64,000 nucleotides of DNA from Micropterix aruncella (GCA_944548615.1 OX155952.1:37736350-37800349), one strand, 5' to 3'. Counted from the first letter of the stretch, positions 22,118-33,404 are shown. Numbers and translations are program-made. Notes: generated by a model from the sequence alone, not told the origin.

Positions 22118-22439
22118 AATACCATTATTTCTCAATCGCTCATTTGCGTCTGTTCGTAAAATATAAGCCGGTAAGCAGCGCTTTGCTCGATAGCAATATA
22201 ATCGATCATTCTCGCGCAGGCTAGTCGACAACAGCATTAAAGGGAATTTGACGTTATATCTACCCCAGATATCAGACGCCAAAATACTATTTGGGGAACG
22301 CCTGAGTGATTGACATCAAGTATTTTAGACGCGACATTTCTCATGTAACGATTCTGCAAACGTTCGGGCTTGGGCGAAATTACACATTTGCGAAGTCTAC
22401 GACGACGACGTCTACATTCGACGATATGTCTACATTCCT

Positions 22440-23760
22440 ATATTTGTTTGCAAAAGAGAATGGGTGTTTTTGTATGAAAGATGCACCCAGAGTGTAACAA
22501 CTAGGTACTTAAAACAATTAATTGTGCTTTTGTAAAGAAGTAATAATATCAAAATTCAATTCATTAATAGACACATAGTGGCATAGTGGCACATCGGTGG
22601 CATAGTGGTTAGGTCGCATGATCTTACAATATAAGATTCCGGGTTCGATTCCCTGCTATATTACTATTTTTCTTTCGGACAAAATTAACGAACTTCATTT
22701 CAAATCTGTCGATCGAATGCAATAACAAGACTCACACACACATGTTACTGGCAAACATTCATATAAACACTCCATGGTAGGGTTGCTTGTAAGAGATTGT
22801 TTGCCATATGACAATAAACCTCCAATTGTGAAAATTCACAATAAAATATTTAACCAAACAAACAAACAATTAATCCATGTCGTATTGGAATTATATGCAT
22901 CCGAAGTTTTGTATATCTGGAAGATTTTGTGATATAAAGTAGTTATTAAATTTTGTTGAATATGGATTATTATGTAAATAGGGTTTGTTATAAGTCATTA
23001 TTTAAATCAACAGTTTAACTAAAATTTAATCGTTAGCCAAAAATCAATCAAATCCAGTATCGCAGCCAGGAAGTGAAAACGAAATCACATGAAAACAGAA
23101 AAAAACTTATAACACTAACTTAAGACAAAGAAATGACAATGACACAGGCGCAAAATCGTATCTGCCACCTGTATCTATCTATGTTTGCTTATTTACTGTG
23201 TGTCTTTCATCCATAAACTTGTTTAGATAACCCCAACGTAAAACAAAAGAATGCCGACGGCCCAGGGGCAAAATCTTATCTGATACCCGCATACTGATCA
23301 TCTATCTCTATCTTACTTATTGACTATTTCTCTTTCATCAATAACCTTCTTTACCGCTTAAGCTTTCGGGATAACAGTACCCACTCGATACTGTGCAGAT
23401 ATATTTTGCTATTAATAATTTATATTGATATAGGCTTACAGTGTGTGGCATTTTATATAAAAATGAATCTATTTTGTATAAAATAATATAAACAACTGTT
23501 TGGTTTAAACAAAACGAAGTAAATAGGGTTTTCAATCAAAAATGTGAAATTGTTGAATAAAATATTATTTCAGTTTTGACTTTTTATAACATCTTCAGCC
23601 ACGTCCTTTTGCTTAGCTGCTCTAGAAATAAATGTTACACTTGTAAGCTTAAGCTTACATAGGTAAGTTACAGCTTTCGTTTGGTATATGTAGCAAAGTG
23701 TTACAACAAACTTCACAAGTGTGTACTAAAGTAACCATTCTTTTTTATAGTTATATTTGA
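22440..23760 (+). repeat. Segmental duplication, copy A (with SINE)
   Basis: Paralogous with 24150-25145. Shared landmarks include CAGAGTGTAACAACTAGG versus CGAGTGTAACAACCAGAC, CATCCGAAGTTTTGT, CATACTGATCATCTAT versus GTACTGATCATCTAT, TTTCGGGATAA, and GCAAAGTGTTACAACAAAC versus GCAAAGTGTTAAGACAAAC. Copy A carries a SINE (22590-22875) where copy B has none, so the duplication predates that insertion or copy B lost it. No gene is contained. Confidence 0.75.
22590..22875 (+). mobile_element. tRNA-derived SINE, copy 1
   Basis: The head GGTGGCATAGTGGTTAGG is a box A-like sequence. CGGGTTCGATTCCCTG contains a canonical pol III box B (GGTTCGATTCC). The non-tRNA body holds GTCGATCGAATGCAATAAC and GGTAGGGTTGCTTGTAAG. 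The tail is CCAAACAAACAAACAA. A partial duplicate of the head (ATAGTGGCATAGTGG) precedes it. Such elements are copied in trans by a LINE. Confidence 0.85.
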
Positions 23761-24149
23761 GCATTCGTACATAATTTCTCGGGTTTTCGGGTATAATTAT
23801 GTATTTTATTAGTAAATACACACTTAAACTACAAAACTGGCGCAAACCTTTAAGTCCACGACGGCGGGGGTGGGCCAGAGGGTGGGGAGGAACGTTCTAA
23901 TGTTCCGTTTCGTAGATATTTCGAAAACATTCAGTTTATGTGTACATTGAGTTATCACTACTTCTACAGAAATAAACTACATAAAATTTCCTACGAAAAA
24001 AGTGAAGTTACTTTTTACTATTAGCAACAAATTAGGAGTAGCAACGAAAATAATTGGACAACAGTCCTATCTGCCCGCAGGGCGTGAGTTAAGAAACCCT
24101 CTGTAACGCCTAATGTCCTAGTTTACTAAAAAGGAATGTAATCGTAGTT
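23761..24149. other. Spacer between duplication arms
   Basis: Unique-looking. It includes a G-rich word at 23870-23890. No gene seen. Confidence 0.4.
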
Positions 24150-25145
24150 ATAGCAAAGACCAATAGGCATTTTTGTATTAAAGGTGTACCCCGAGTGTAA
24201 CAACCAGACACATGAAACAATTAATTTTTATTATCTAAAGAAATAATATTACCAAAGTTCAAGTAATGACTTGAACTTTGATATTAATGAAGATTAAGAA
24301 GAACTAGAAGATTAATGAATCCGTGTCGTATATAAATTATACTCATCCGAAGTTTTGTGTATATGGATGATTTCGTGAATTATATAAGTGATTCAATCTA
24401 TTTAAATAGGATTTTTTACGTAAGTAGGGTTTATTACAAGTCGTTATTTCGATCAACAGCTCGATTAAAATCATCGCGTAAAGTAAATATCAGTCAATTA
24501 CAGTGTGTAAACAGAAACCACTCCGAACATCACAAAGTAAAACGAAGGAATGATAAAAAGCCAGGCGCAACGTCTTACCTGCAACCCACTCACTGAGTAT
24601 CTATCTCTGTGTTGCCTATTTACTGTTTCTTTCATCCATACACCTTTTTAGACAAGCCTAACGTAAAACGAAAAAATGCCAACGGCCTTCTTACGCTCAA
24701 AATCTTACCAGACACCCGCGTACTGATCATCTATATCCATATTTCTTATTGGCTGTTTCTCTTTTATTTATAAATTTATTTACTGCTGCAGTTTCGGGAT
24801 AAGATAAAAGTACTCACTCGCTACTAGGCCGTTTTTATACTATTAATAAATGATATTGACATAGGTTTATAATTTGTGACATTTTCAAAAATGTTATCAA
24901 TATTAGTAATATAAACTACTGTATTGTTTAAGTAAAACGATATAAATAAGGTATTTTACTAAAAAAGTGTAATTATTGAATAAAATATTCTGCAATTTCA
25001 TCGCTCTATAGTTTTTCAGTCACGAATTTCAGCTTAGCTGCTATATCATGATATGTTATAATCTTGTAATAAACTTTGGTGGTAAATGCGGCAAAGTGTT
25101 AAGACAAACTTCGCAAGGGGTACGAAATTACCTATTATCCTTTAT
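24150..25145 (+). repeat. Segmental duplication, copy B (without SINE)
   Basis: Diverged partner of 22440-23760, in direct orientation about 1.5 kb downstream. It contains a local 11-bp hairpin, AAAGTTCAAGT with its complement, at 24254-24279. Confidence 0.75.
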
Positions 25146-25233
25146 TGTACTTTATGTTCTTTGTAGTAGTCATAAATGTAATCTGGCAGGTATTGGAAAT
25201 ATCCGTGAAAATTTTGATAAACGGACATTTGAA

Positions 25234-25247
25234 CCCCCCCCCCCCCC
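25234..25247. repeat. C homopolymer, 14 bp
   Basis: Uninterrupted C run; prone to length error in assembly. Confidence 0.9.
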
Positions 25248-25335
25248 GCCTCACTCCCCACCCTTGAGGACTTTTATTATGTTCATCTGGACAACTTAAG
25301 TGAGAACCGTACCGACTTTCACTTCTAACACGATC

Positions 25336-25614
25336 CGGTGGCATGGTGGTTATGTCGCCTGATCCTACATTGTAATGTTCCAGGTTCAAGTCCCGGCTGG
25401 GTCACCGTTTTCCGTTGGGATACAATTAACGGAATTGCATTTCAATTCTATCAATCGAATGCAATAACAAGACATATCATTACAAACATTTTACAAGCAC
25501 ACATACATATAAACACTTCATAGTGGCGTTGGTTATAAGAGATTAACGTATGCTATTAAATCCGCCGATTGCGAAATTTCACATTGAAGAGTATAAAAAA
25601 CAAACAAACAAACA
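25336..25614 (+). mobile_element. tRNA-derived SINE, copy 2
   Basis: The head GGTGGCATGGTGGTTATG is followed by a box B-like AGGTTCAAGTCCCGGC. The body has ATCGAATGCAATAACAAG and CACTTCATAGTGGCGTTGG, and the tail is AAACAAACAAACAAACAC. More diverged from copies 1 and 3 than they are from each other. Confidence 0.85.
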
Positions 25615-25870
25615 CATTTTATTTATTTTATTTATTTAAAGCAATGTACATAATAAGCAACAAGCGTAACAAATTATATTTAATATCTACACTTAAATAA
25701 AACCCACAGCAAGTTGTGTCACGCTTATAGTGAAGATCGGTCCCATGTCACCCAACTAAGTATGAACACTTGTTCTAGGGCAGACATATTAAACAAATAC
25801 TAGTTTAAAAAGAAAACATAATCAAAAGAAAAAAAAAGTAGTTTAAACAAAAAGAAAAAAAAAACGAAAA
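25615..25870 (-). mobile_element. LINE 3' UTR fragment, antisense
   Basis: The left edge is TTTATTTATTTTATTTATTT, an AAAT-type 3' tail on the minus strand. Further in, CCACAGCAAG, GTCACCCAACTAAG and CTTGTTCTAGGGCAGACAT parallel the arrangement at 35886-36070. No coding part is left. Confidence 0.5.
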
Positions 25871-27080
25871 TGGAAAAAAAACATTGAATTAAATAAAAAT
25901 ATGTATACATTATCACAGCACATTAATTATTTGGGTTGATTGTCCATTTTTGGGCTAATTTGCTAGTACTATAAGCATCAACAGCAAGAAAATATGACTC
26001 AAATGCTACTAATACCACCTAACCAGGCCAAGGGCTTATACTAAAGGAAGCATACCTGTGTTACAGTAGGCCACAACGCAGCATTTTCATATTCAGCAAC
26101 ATCTAAAATGCCAGAGTATATTTATCAACTAGAGAAGCTTTTATCTATGTGTGTTCCCTTTCGATCTATATTAATCCGTCGGTCCCTTTAGTATAGTTGG
26201 AATCATATTTATTGAGCTCATCCTTTGTGGCCTGTTCAATATTCATAGACGGCGGCGAGGAGAAATTCTCCACCCAAAGCAGACTCTACTCTGGTATGCG
26301 AATTATACCGGTTATTGACTTGTATTCAAACACAATGAGGCAAGCGTATTTACATTTCATATTAATGGAATGTCTATTGGCAATTGCATCGCAATTAGCC
26401 GAGAATACCCATATAGGTTCTAGAGATACGGACAGTAAAACAAAGTAATCTAAGCAGTTAATAAACACATGTATCCTTGGTGTAAAAAAATATCATTCCG
26501 ATATTACAAACTAGGAATTTTGCGAAAAATGTACCCTTTTTATTAAGAATTGATGATTATTACGATGGAGAATGAATATATGAATCACATGAATATAACC
26601 CATGAATTCGAATGAATCACATGAATATATACATTTACATGGCACAATCACCCCTTAGAACCTGTCCAAATCTACTAACTTCAAACCCAGTTCGAAGTAT
26701 TAGGAGCTGATGTCGCGCGAGTGGGGCTATCGATATAGCCGCACTCTTGCGCGAAGCGCTGTTTGGATTTTCAAATTTGGAACATCACCTTCTCATTCGT
26801 GCTGCTTAACTTAGGTCGTGCATCTCACTCGCGTGATTCGAATGACGGCGCTGTGTCTTCCACGTAGACCTCCTCTCACAACATGAACTCCTAATGTCAC
26901 AAAATTTACTCAGCTTTTATTACGAGTCAGCTTTTATTACGGAACCTTTTTCTAATAACTCAATCGTGGATACCGTTATATATCATAGTGATTATATAAT
27001 TTTTTGATATGAGTTATTCTTTTCTGTTACATTTCTTAAGTCATAATATACACATGTATAGAACACATATATGATATGGT
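25871..27080. other. Unique-looking stretch, no gene recognised
   Basis: Short frames only. A hairpin with CGAT loop lies at 26714-26753 (entered separately). ATGAATCACATGAATATA words repeat at 26577-26635. Confidence 0.4.
26714..26753. repeat. Imperfect inverted repeat around CGAT
   Basis: GCGCGAGTGGGGCTAT pairs with ATAGCCGCACTCTTGCGC across a CGAT loop, with a few mismatches. Confidence 0.7.
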
Positions 27081-27194
27081 ATGGCCCGCTCGTGCCCGCG
27101 CCTGCGAGCGCTCGACCTGGGCAAGTGCGACGTGAGCGACCGCGGCCTCACCGCGCTGGCCGAGAGCTGCCCCAACCTCAAGAAGCTGAGTCTG
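27081..27194 (+). pseudogene. FBXL7-like leucine-rich-repeat gene fragment
   Basis: Thirty-eight codons of strongly GC-rich sequence in an AT-rich background read ARSCPRLRALDLGKCDVSD, then RGLTALAESCPNLKKLSL. This is the leucine-rich-repeat pattern of F-box/LRR proteins, closest by memory to FBXL7, which in full length is an SCF ubiquitin-ligase substrate adaptor. The similarity starts abruptly after GATATGGT and stops at ATATGTGTAAAAAC. An in-frame stop lies two codons upstream of the similarity, and a stop follows six codons after it. There is no AG acceptor directly before it and no good donor after it. Flanking ACACATAT and ATATGTGT are inverted relative to one another. It could be a captured exon fragment, a retropseudogene piece, or less likely a real exon. 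Confidence 0.65.
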
Positions 27195-27884
27195 ATATGT
27201 GTAAAAACAAACTAAATTAATGCATTTAAATTTTCCCGATATTTCGACAAAGTTATTATAAAGCGCCGGTGGGAAACAAAAATACATTTGCCGTATAGGG
27301 AAATTATATAAGAACGCGCATTATTATTGTAACAGCGAAAACGCAAATTATGTAACTTATCGAACCGTCGGGAAACTATCGTCTAGTTACACGCAGTAAA
27401 ATCCGTTTTCTCTCAATTAAAATGCCAAGTAACCGCGAATGCCTTAGAGTTAATATATCCTACAAATTAATTAATTAACATATTTTACAAATGAAGATAT
27501 TAAATTTATTATTTTCATATTAAACGGTGAATATCAGCCACAAACCTGGTTTCCACAAACCGCGTTAAATTGTTGTAAATAACAAAATGTGTTAAAATTT
27601 AACCAATCGCTGAAAATCATGCTACAATTTTCGAATACCATCCACAGCAATTGGATTTAAATGATATTCAATATCAAATATTCCGGACACACGCTTCGAA
27701 AGCTAGAATTTTGGAATCCCGGTAATTTCATGCAACCGCCGAATGTGAATCTGTATACATACCGATAATACTTCTTCTGAATCTCTGCGATTATCAAATT
27801 ATTCATTGGATGTGGTCAAATCAGATACTTAATTAATAATCGGATTTTAAGTGCTGTTTCACATTATTGTTTTAGTTTATATGC

Positions 27885-27970
27885 AACTTCTCTTTTATTC
27901 ACGTTCCCTAGGTACAAATGTATATACTAAAACATGGGTTAAAATATATTTCATTCATAGTACGGTAATG

Positions 27971-28010
<40 letters not shown>

Positions 28011-28136
28011 TCTTTATTCTTAAGAAAAGGCGAGCTTATTGCCTGCAGGCAATATTTTAGAGCTAACCTATCATGGCAATATTTTAGAGCTAACCTATAA
28101 TATAAGCCTGGTTAACGCCCTGCAAAATTAATTGCA
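27885..28136 (+). repeat. Direct repeat arm 1 around the 28.1-kb inserted block
   Basis: CTTTTATTCACGTT, GGGTTAAAATATATTTCAT, AGTACGGTAAT, and TATAAGCCTGGTTAACGCCC ending in AATTAATTGCAG recur at 28527-28623. In this arm a LINE tail (27964-28098) interrupts the repeat; the other arm is uninterrupted. Confidence 0.8.
27964..28098 (-). mobile_element. LINE 3' end with TAA-repeat tail, antisense
   Basis: It begins with about 13 TAA units (27966-28007). These are followed by AAAATCTTTATTCTTAAG, whose complement contains AATAAAGATTTT, a 3' end with a polyadenylation-like signal and an ATT tail. GGCAATATTTTAGAGCTAAC then occurs twice in tandem. The sister arm at 28527-28623 shows the empty site. 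Confidence 0.6.
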
Positions 28137-28527
28137 GGTGGCATAGTGGTTAGGTCGCATGATCTTGCATTATAAGATTCCGGGTTCGATTCCCTGCTAT
28201 GTTACTATTTCCCTTATTGTTACTATTTCCCTATTGTCGATCGACTGCAATAACAAGACTTACACATACATGTTACACGCAAACATCCATATAAACACTT
28301 CATGGTAGGGTTGCTTGTAAGAGATTGCCTTATGACAATAAACCCTCCCATTGTGAAATTTCGCAATAAACTGTATAACCAAACAAACAAACAATTAATC
28401 CATGTCGTATTGGAATTATACACATCCGAAGTTTTGAATATCTGGAAGATTTTGTGATAATTATGGATTATTATGTAAATACGGTTTGTTATAAGTCATT
28501 ATTTAAATCAAAAGTTTAACTAAAATC
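28137..28527 (+). mobile_element. SINE copy 3 plus downstream flank shared with 22.9 kb
   Basis: 28137-28395 is a SINE nearly identical to 22590-22875 (GGTGGCATAGTGGTTAGG head, AACAAACAAACAATT tail). It is followed by about 130 bp (ATTAATCCATGTCGTATTGG to AGTTTAACTAAAATC) that are not SINE. That flank matches the flank of SINE copy 1 at 22868-23030, apart from one ~25-bp deletion. The whole block was therefore copied as DNA from the 22.6-kb locus, or the reverse, rather than retrotransposed as a SINE. Confidence 0.8.
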
Positions 28528-28623
28528 TTTTATTCACGTTAAGCCTAGGTTAAAATATATTTCATATCAAGTACGGTAATAATAATATAAGCCTGGTTAA
28601 CGCCCTGCAAAATTAATTGCAGC
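28527..28623 (+). repeat. Direct repeat arm 2
   Basis: Uninterrupted version of the sequence at 27885-28136, lacking the LINE tail. Confidence 0.8.
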
Positions 28624-29700
28624 AATTTAGCTGCATTAAAGTAGCTATAGTATAATACAGCGTGCACGGCAAGTGACAAATGTTTGCTTAGAACTTTCAG
28701 TCAACAATGGAAATCATGTATGATTAAGCGAGCGTAGCTGCTATCTCGAGAAACTAACATCGTTGGCCTGTCAGCACCATGCTGCATATTTGCTATGATA
28801 AATATTGGTGGTACATAGAAATATTGCTGGCACATATGCAATAAGGTAAACAAAGCACACAGTAACTATATGGAAACTAGTATTGAAAAACTTTATCCGC
28901 ATGAAAGCTAATATGAAAACGCAGATGAGAATGAGATGGGTGTCTATGGTAATACATGGTACATTCAAAAAGTTGCAATACTTTTTCAAAATAACATGTA
29001 TAATTATAACAAATAAAATACCCTATTATTCTTTAACCTACGTCCCAACCCTCACCAGACAATCGCGAGATCAATTTTGGAAAGCCTTGACAAAATCTTC
29101 AACTTGAATGATGTTCAGAACCACCGTCATATTCGTTTTAATTGATGAAACATCCACAAAATCCTCGGGGCGGATTAGAGCTTGGAGAAGAGCATGAATA
29201 CCAGTTGAGCTAAACCGGGTGAATTTGGAAATCAAAATCCCTTATTTTGCCAAAAACTTCCAGACACCAATCATAAGACTCGTTAACTCGGGTATTTTAA
29301 AACTCCCACATAGCTAGGGGCAACAACTTCTGATGAGTTTACGCTTTTCAAACTAAAATTAATGAGACAAGATGTTGCTCCATTTTGTAAAAGATGACAA
29401 CGAATATAGATAGACCGAGACAAATCAAGCCTAGATGACACACCGTACTGCCCACTGCTACAAAATAAAGGAAATAGGGAAAGCTTCAGTCTACTGTTTT
29501 ATAGTTTTCCAAGCGACGCTATGATGCCAATTGCTTCGTCTACTAAATACAGACCTGCAACTTATTAAAGTATGCGGACATGCAGTATGTAGACATGTAA
29601 TATTGTCGAAAATCCCTGTATCTTACTAGTAACTAAATTAATACGTTATAAATTAGATAGACCCACCGGCAGTAATCTATTTTAGTAGTTTGTTATCATA
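28624..29700. other. Stretch without a recognisable gene
   Basis: Short frames only. A decayed peptide-like stretch at 29215-29310 was considered and not assigned. Confidence 0.4.
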
Positions 29701-29704
29701 GTAT

Positions 29705-29830
29705 ATTAGAGTCCTGTCCATCCTAGAACGGGCTAGTCCCAGTTGGGTGACAGAATCAAATAAGCAAAAGGTTAAGGTTTTGCCAGTCGGTTCCTGTTTT
29801 TTTGTAAGCAAATCAATGTTCTATAGTAAT
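29705..29830 (+). mobile_element. LINE 3' UTR fragment
   Basis: CCATCCTAGAACGGGCTAGT, CCCAGTTGGGTGACAG and CAAAAGGTTAAGGTTTTGCC are the inverse of the sequence at 8150-8225. Confidence 0.55.
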
Positions 29831-29959
29831 TAATTCTTAAATAAATAAATAAACAAATAACAATATAAAAATAGTATTTCCGATAATTATTTTGTAGTCA
29901 TCATAAGTGTCGTCTCGAAAATGTTCAAAAAGCTCGCATAATCTCGGCCGATATATATA

Positions 29960-30720
29960 ATCTCGACCAATATGGCTATAGACATGGTCGAGAAATAAAT
30001 GACACTATCATATCGCTCTCAGAACACATTACAAAAAAAAGGTCAATATAAAAGTATTGGCGACCTTTCCTTGACCTGCCTAAAGCATTTGACATTGTAA
30101 CACATTTGACAGATTTTGCTAACGCAAATTTTTAATTATGATATCACTGGCAAAGCTTATCACTGGCAAGGCTTATGGGGGCCGCAAGACAGTGTGTTTT
30201 TCCAATTTTCTTTCTTGAGTTCGTTAATGACCTCTGCTACGTGCCACTCGACGGAAAAGAAAAATACATCTCGTTTGCCGATGACATGGCAATATTTATA
30301 TAGTCAGACTTATGACAATAGACATTCTCTAATGCACAATGCTGTCTAGACATAACATTGGCTAACTCACCTATACTTCAAAAAATATTTACGCATCGGT
30401 CTGGGCCGTCTTATCCTATGCCATTGTTAATAGTTCACTCTCATTAATTAAAATCTGATCTGACTGCTAGTGCCAAGATATAAAGGGCGATAAATATATC
30501 AAGTATCTGGGTAACAAAATGGACTCCAAATCATATTTGGAATCCAAAATCCGGTCTCTTATGCCGCGTTTAACATTCGCCGATCAAGCGGAATATTCTC
30601 CTACGAAGTCTGTGAAAACACCTTATTTGTGTATATATTGTTCATGATGAACTGAGTTTCGACACCACAAGTCAAGAGCGATAAATAATACATATGTAGG
30701 GGAGAGTTTTATAAAACCGG
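29960..30720 (+). pseudogene. Decayed LINE reverse transcriptase
   Basis: Translating across stops and shifts on the plus strand gives QYGYRHGREINDTIISLSEH, FLDLPKAFDIV (RT motif A, usually FLDLSKAFD, catalytic Asp present), EFVNDLCYVPLDG and YISFADDMAIFI (motif C, FADD box intact). From about 30490 it gives YIKYLGNKMDS, then RSLMPRLTFADQ and KSVKTPYLCIYC, matching the thumb region. Order and spacing fit a CR1/Jockey-type reverse transcriptase. The GxPQGS motif B region is deleted or scrambled, and several stops interrupt it. An R630 copy begins only a few bases after it. Confidence 0.8.
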
Positions 30721-30726
30721 GTATTG

Positions 30727-31085
30727 AGGAGGTGTCGACTACGATGGGAGAACCCATCTCCCCAGGCTGGTATAACAATATGTGATTGTTCTTCCAGCCT
30801 GGAATGAGCATAGAAGAATTAGAGACGTAGACAATCTACAAACCGCGTGGTGCCAGGTATAAACCCGGCGGGCATCCACGCGCCCTCGCTACCAGTTATG
30901 GTCGGATTTTACCGTCCACCCAACTGGTGTTGGGTTTGAGGTCGCTTGCGCGGTCCTCTACTTAATATAAGCGGGAATTTAGTTCGAATCATCGCGGACC
31001 ACGGCATCCTTTGGCCGACTCCTCACTCGGGATCGGGTAACCGACTGGTCGTTTTAAAAGCGGCTGTCATTAAGAGGCCATGGCG
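30727..31085 (+). mobile_element. R630 interspersed repeat, copy 5, 3'-truncated
   Basis: It starts GGAGGTGTCGACTACGATGG and carries GTCGCTTGCGCGGTCCTCT and CGCGGACCACGGCATCC. It stops near AAGCGGCTGTCATTAAGAGG, so about 40 percent of the family length is missing at the right end. Confidence 0.75.
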
Positions 31086-32224
31086 GCCAAACGCTATATG
31101 AAGCATAATTTTGTGGCTTGGTTGTGAGAACACGAAAAAGGATTTAAATACAATTATGCCGGATTTTAAAAACACGGTCTTTAAGCTATCATTTCGCCAA
31201 AGCGAAATGGGAAAATTATTTCCATATTATTTGTAATTTATCTTTATTCTGTTACTGTTTTCCAAAAAAAATAAAAACGAGCGAGATTTGTCTTCAGTTT
31301 TTGAAACACCTAGAGATGATTCTCAATATTAAAAAAAATACTATTTACACCAGAGTATGATCTATTTGCATAGTACCAAGACAGTTTTTGGAATTTCCAT
31401 ACAACAAATATTAAAAAAAAAATGTTTGAAATTACGTAATTTCCAGAAATGTTATGGACAAACATTATTTTTTCTATTTATTAAAGATACTTTTGAGTGA
31501 TATAAAAAATAAAACAGTGATCTAAAGTTCTTTTGTTATTGTTGCAATCTAATTTTTACTTTATAAAAAACTATTCATTTGATAATTTATTTTAATATAA
31601 TTGAAAAGCCAAATCGACTATATTAGACGACGCGCGAAGCCGAAATCGTCATTCTTAATTCTCAACTGCCAACGGTGGGACGTATTCCCTTGTCGCCGCG
31701 GTATACATATACATCTTTATGTATTGATCGAAAGCGCGCGGGCGCGTGGCATTGCAAAAATACCTAATTTTTAGTCGCGTCAACTCGGAACGGAGCCTTA
31801 AGTCTTAGGTATAAAACCGGCGGGTGGGTCAAACCGGGTTCCTCGTTATTTATTAATCTACAGCCGCAATCTCTGCTCTGAGGGATATTTATTCAAAATC
31901 TGCGAATTACTAACTATTTCTACATCGATTTCGGTTGCCGTAAATTAACTTTACGTTTGCTCGAGCTTCAATGGTGAGCATTTAAAAGAATTATTACGAT
32001 TACTGTTGGATTTGTTTGTTATATTTGGAATTCATATTTGCAAATAACATTATTTGGTAGGACATCTCATAAGAAATCGGTTTATTCAATTAGTAATTAA
32101 TGTTAAAGAGCATTTTGGACGTTTTATAAATTGAGTAATAGCCGGTGACGCCATTTTCTTGGGTTATACTCTGTTCGGGGCAAAATCGGGTGCTCATATT
32201 TGGGGCACCAGTGGGTAGTACCCG
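31086..32224. other. Unique-looking stretch with a candidate promoter
   Basis: No open frame of interest. A GC-richer part from 31620 to 31860 leads into a TATA box (separate entry). Confidence 0.4.
31810..31979 (+). promoter_or_regulatory. Candidate TATA promoter followed by ATG and splice donor
   Basis: TATAAAA at 31810-31816 sits in a GC-rich context (ACCGGCGGGTGGG). A start site would fall near 31840-31850. The first downstream ATG in AGCTTCAATGGTGAGCA is immediately followed by GTGAGC, a good 5' splice donor. That layout, a first exon ending just after the initiator codon, is known from some insect genes such as cuticle protein genes. No matching second exon was found downstream in the window. 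It may be an orphan or chance. Confidence 0.25.
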
Positions 32225-32900
32225 GTTGTACCTTTTGGGGAGTTAATGGGCCCTTGCTGGGTTGGCCACGAAGACCCATTCTATTCAGGGTTGGTCACAC
32301 TGACGGGTCAACACCCATCCGACGGCCTCCACGCATGAAGTGCAAGCCTGGGTAGAACTCTGGCCTTATGGTCAGTTTCCTCTGGGAATCAACCTTCTGG
32401 CGCTCCTGGGCGGTCTGCCCACCGTGCGGCGTAAGCCAATCGACTGTGCACTCTGACTAACAACTTGGGTTGTCACCTACAGCGGGCGAGCCCGTCACCA
32501 CAGGAAGTTTTAACGATTAGTCGTTCTATCTCCCTGCAGTGAGCGTAGAAGACTTGGGACAAAACAGTCCACCATCTAGCTACGCCACAACCCGTAAGAG
32601 ACCAACGCCTTAACCGCGAGATAGCCAGTAATGTTATCTGGCGGGCCGACACTCGCGCCCTTTTTTCCAATTGTGACCAGATTTCTCCGGCCTCTCGATT
32701 GGTTCCGAGTTCGGGGTCGCTTGCGCGGTCCTCTCCCTTACGAAGCGGTGAAATGGTGTACCGAATCTATCGCGGACCATAGCGTCCTTTGCCCGGCTCG
32801 TCACCCATGATCGGATGGCCGATGGTCATTTCAAGAGCCGTTGCCGTAAGTTCCGCAACCACCCCCGCTCTAAAGGAAACAGTACAGCTTCCAGACTCCC
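32225..32900. mobile_element. R630 copy 6, split into two inverted halves
   Basis: 32225-32460 is the right third of the family in antisense (TTAATGGGCCC to CACTCTGACTAACAA). 32463-32900 is the left two thirds in sense (GGTTGTCACCTACAGCGGGC to CCAGACTCCC). The two inner breakpoints are adjacent in the family consensus (after CCAGACTCCCC, before TGTTAGTCAGA), so together they make one complete element with one part inverted. Seen from the minus strand the order is inverted left part, then sense right part. Confidence 0.75.
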
Positions 32901-33404
32901 ATAACTATTATATTGATGCCATAAATATTATATTTATTATATTAAATATGTCCAAAATTATAATTTAAAAAAAACATTCTAGCTGGGACAAAATATGTTT
33001 TTTTATGTAAACGATCTATAAAATGTACACGAATAAATTAAGACTAAGGAAAACTTTGCTTTGCTGCTTACAATATAATATTATGCACATGTATAGGGAA
33101 TATTTTATATTATTATTTAGCAAGTCATTGGTATTTTTATACAGTAAAGCAGTAGGAACTTATAGGTCGACTAGTTGTAAACGCGATGACCAAGTGCGGT
33201 AGTTACTGCAAAGTCTACCACATATGCTAGAAGTGTATTTCCATACTATACGATTGTGACACGAACATTATAGTGCTGTATATCGGCTTCCTCGTACAGT
33301 CGGGTACTGACTATACGAGAAAATCGGGGATGCGACATGATTAATTAATTCACTATAATAGTAATATTTAACTAATATAGGTAAGAAGTAATATATTAAA
33401 AAGA
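32901..33404. other. AT-rich spacer
   Basis: Nothing recognised. Confidence 0.4.

Noticed and set aside
22596..22665. Stand-alone tRNA gene
   Set aside because: Box A and box B are present, but the acceptor and anticodon stems do not pair well, and the same unit with the same long tail occurs at 25336 and 28137. It is the head of a SINE.
27036..27287. 83-codon minus-strand frame over the LRR fragment
   Set aside because: Antisense shadow of the GC-rich plus-strand coding piece.
29215..29310. Peptide resembling the end of an ionotropic receptor ligand-binding domain (PYFAKNFQTPIIRLVNSGIL)
   Set aside because: About 20 residues of vague similarity surrounded by stops; not enough to claim a gene fragment.
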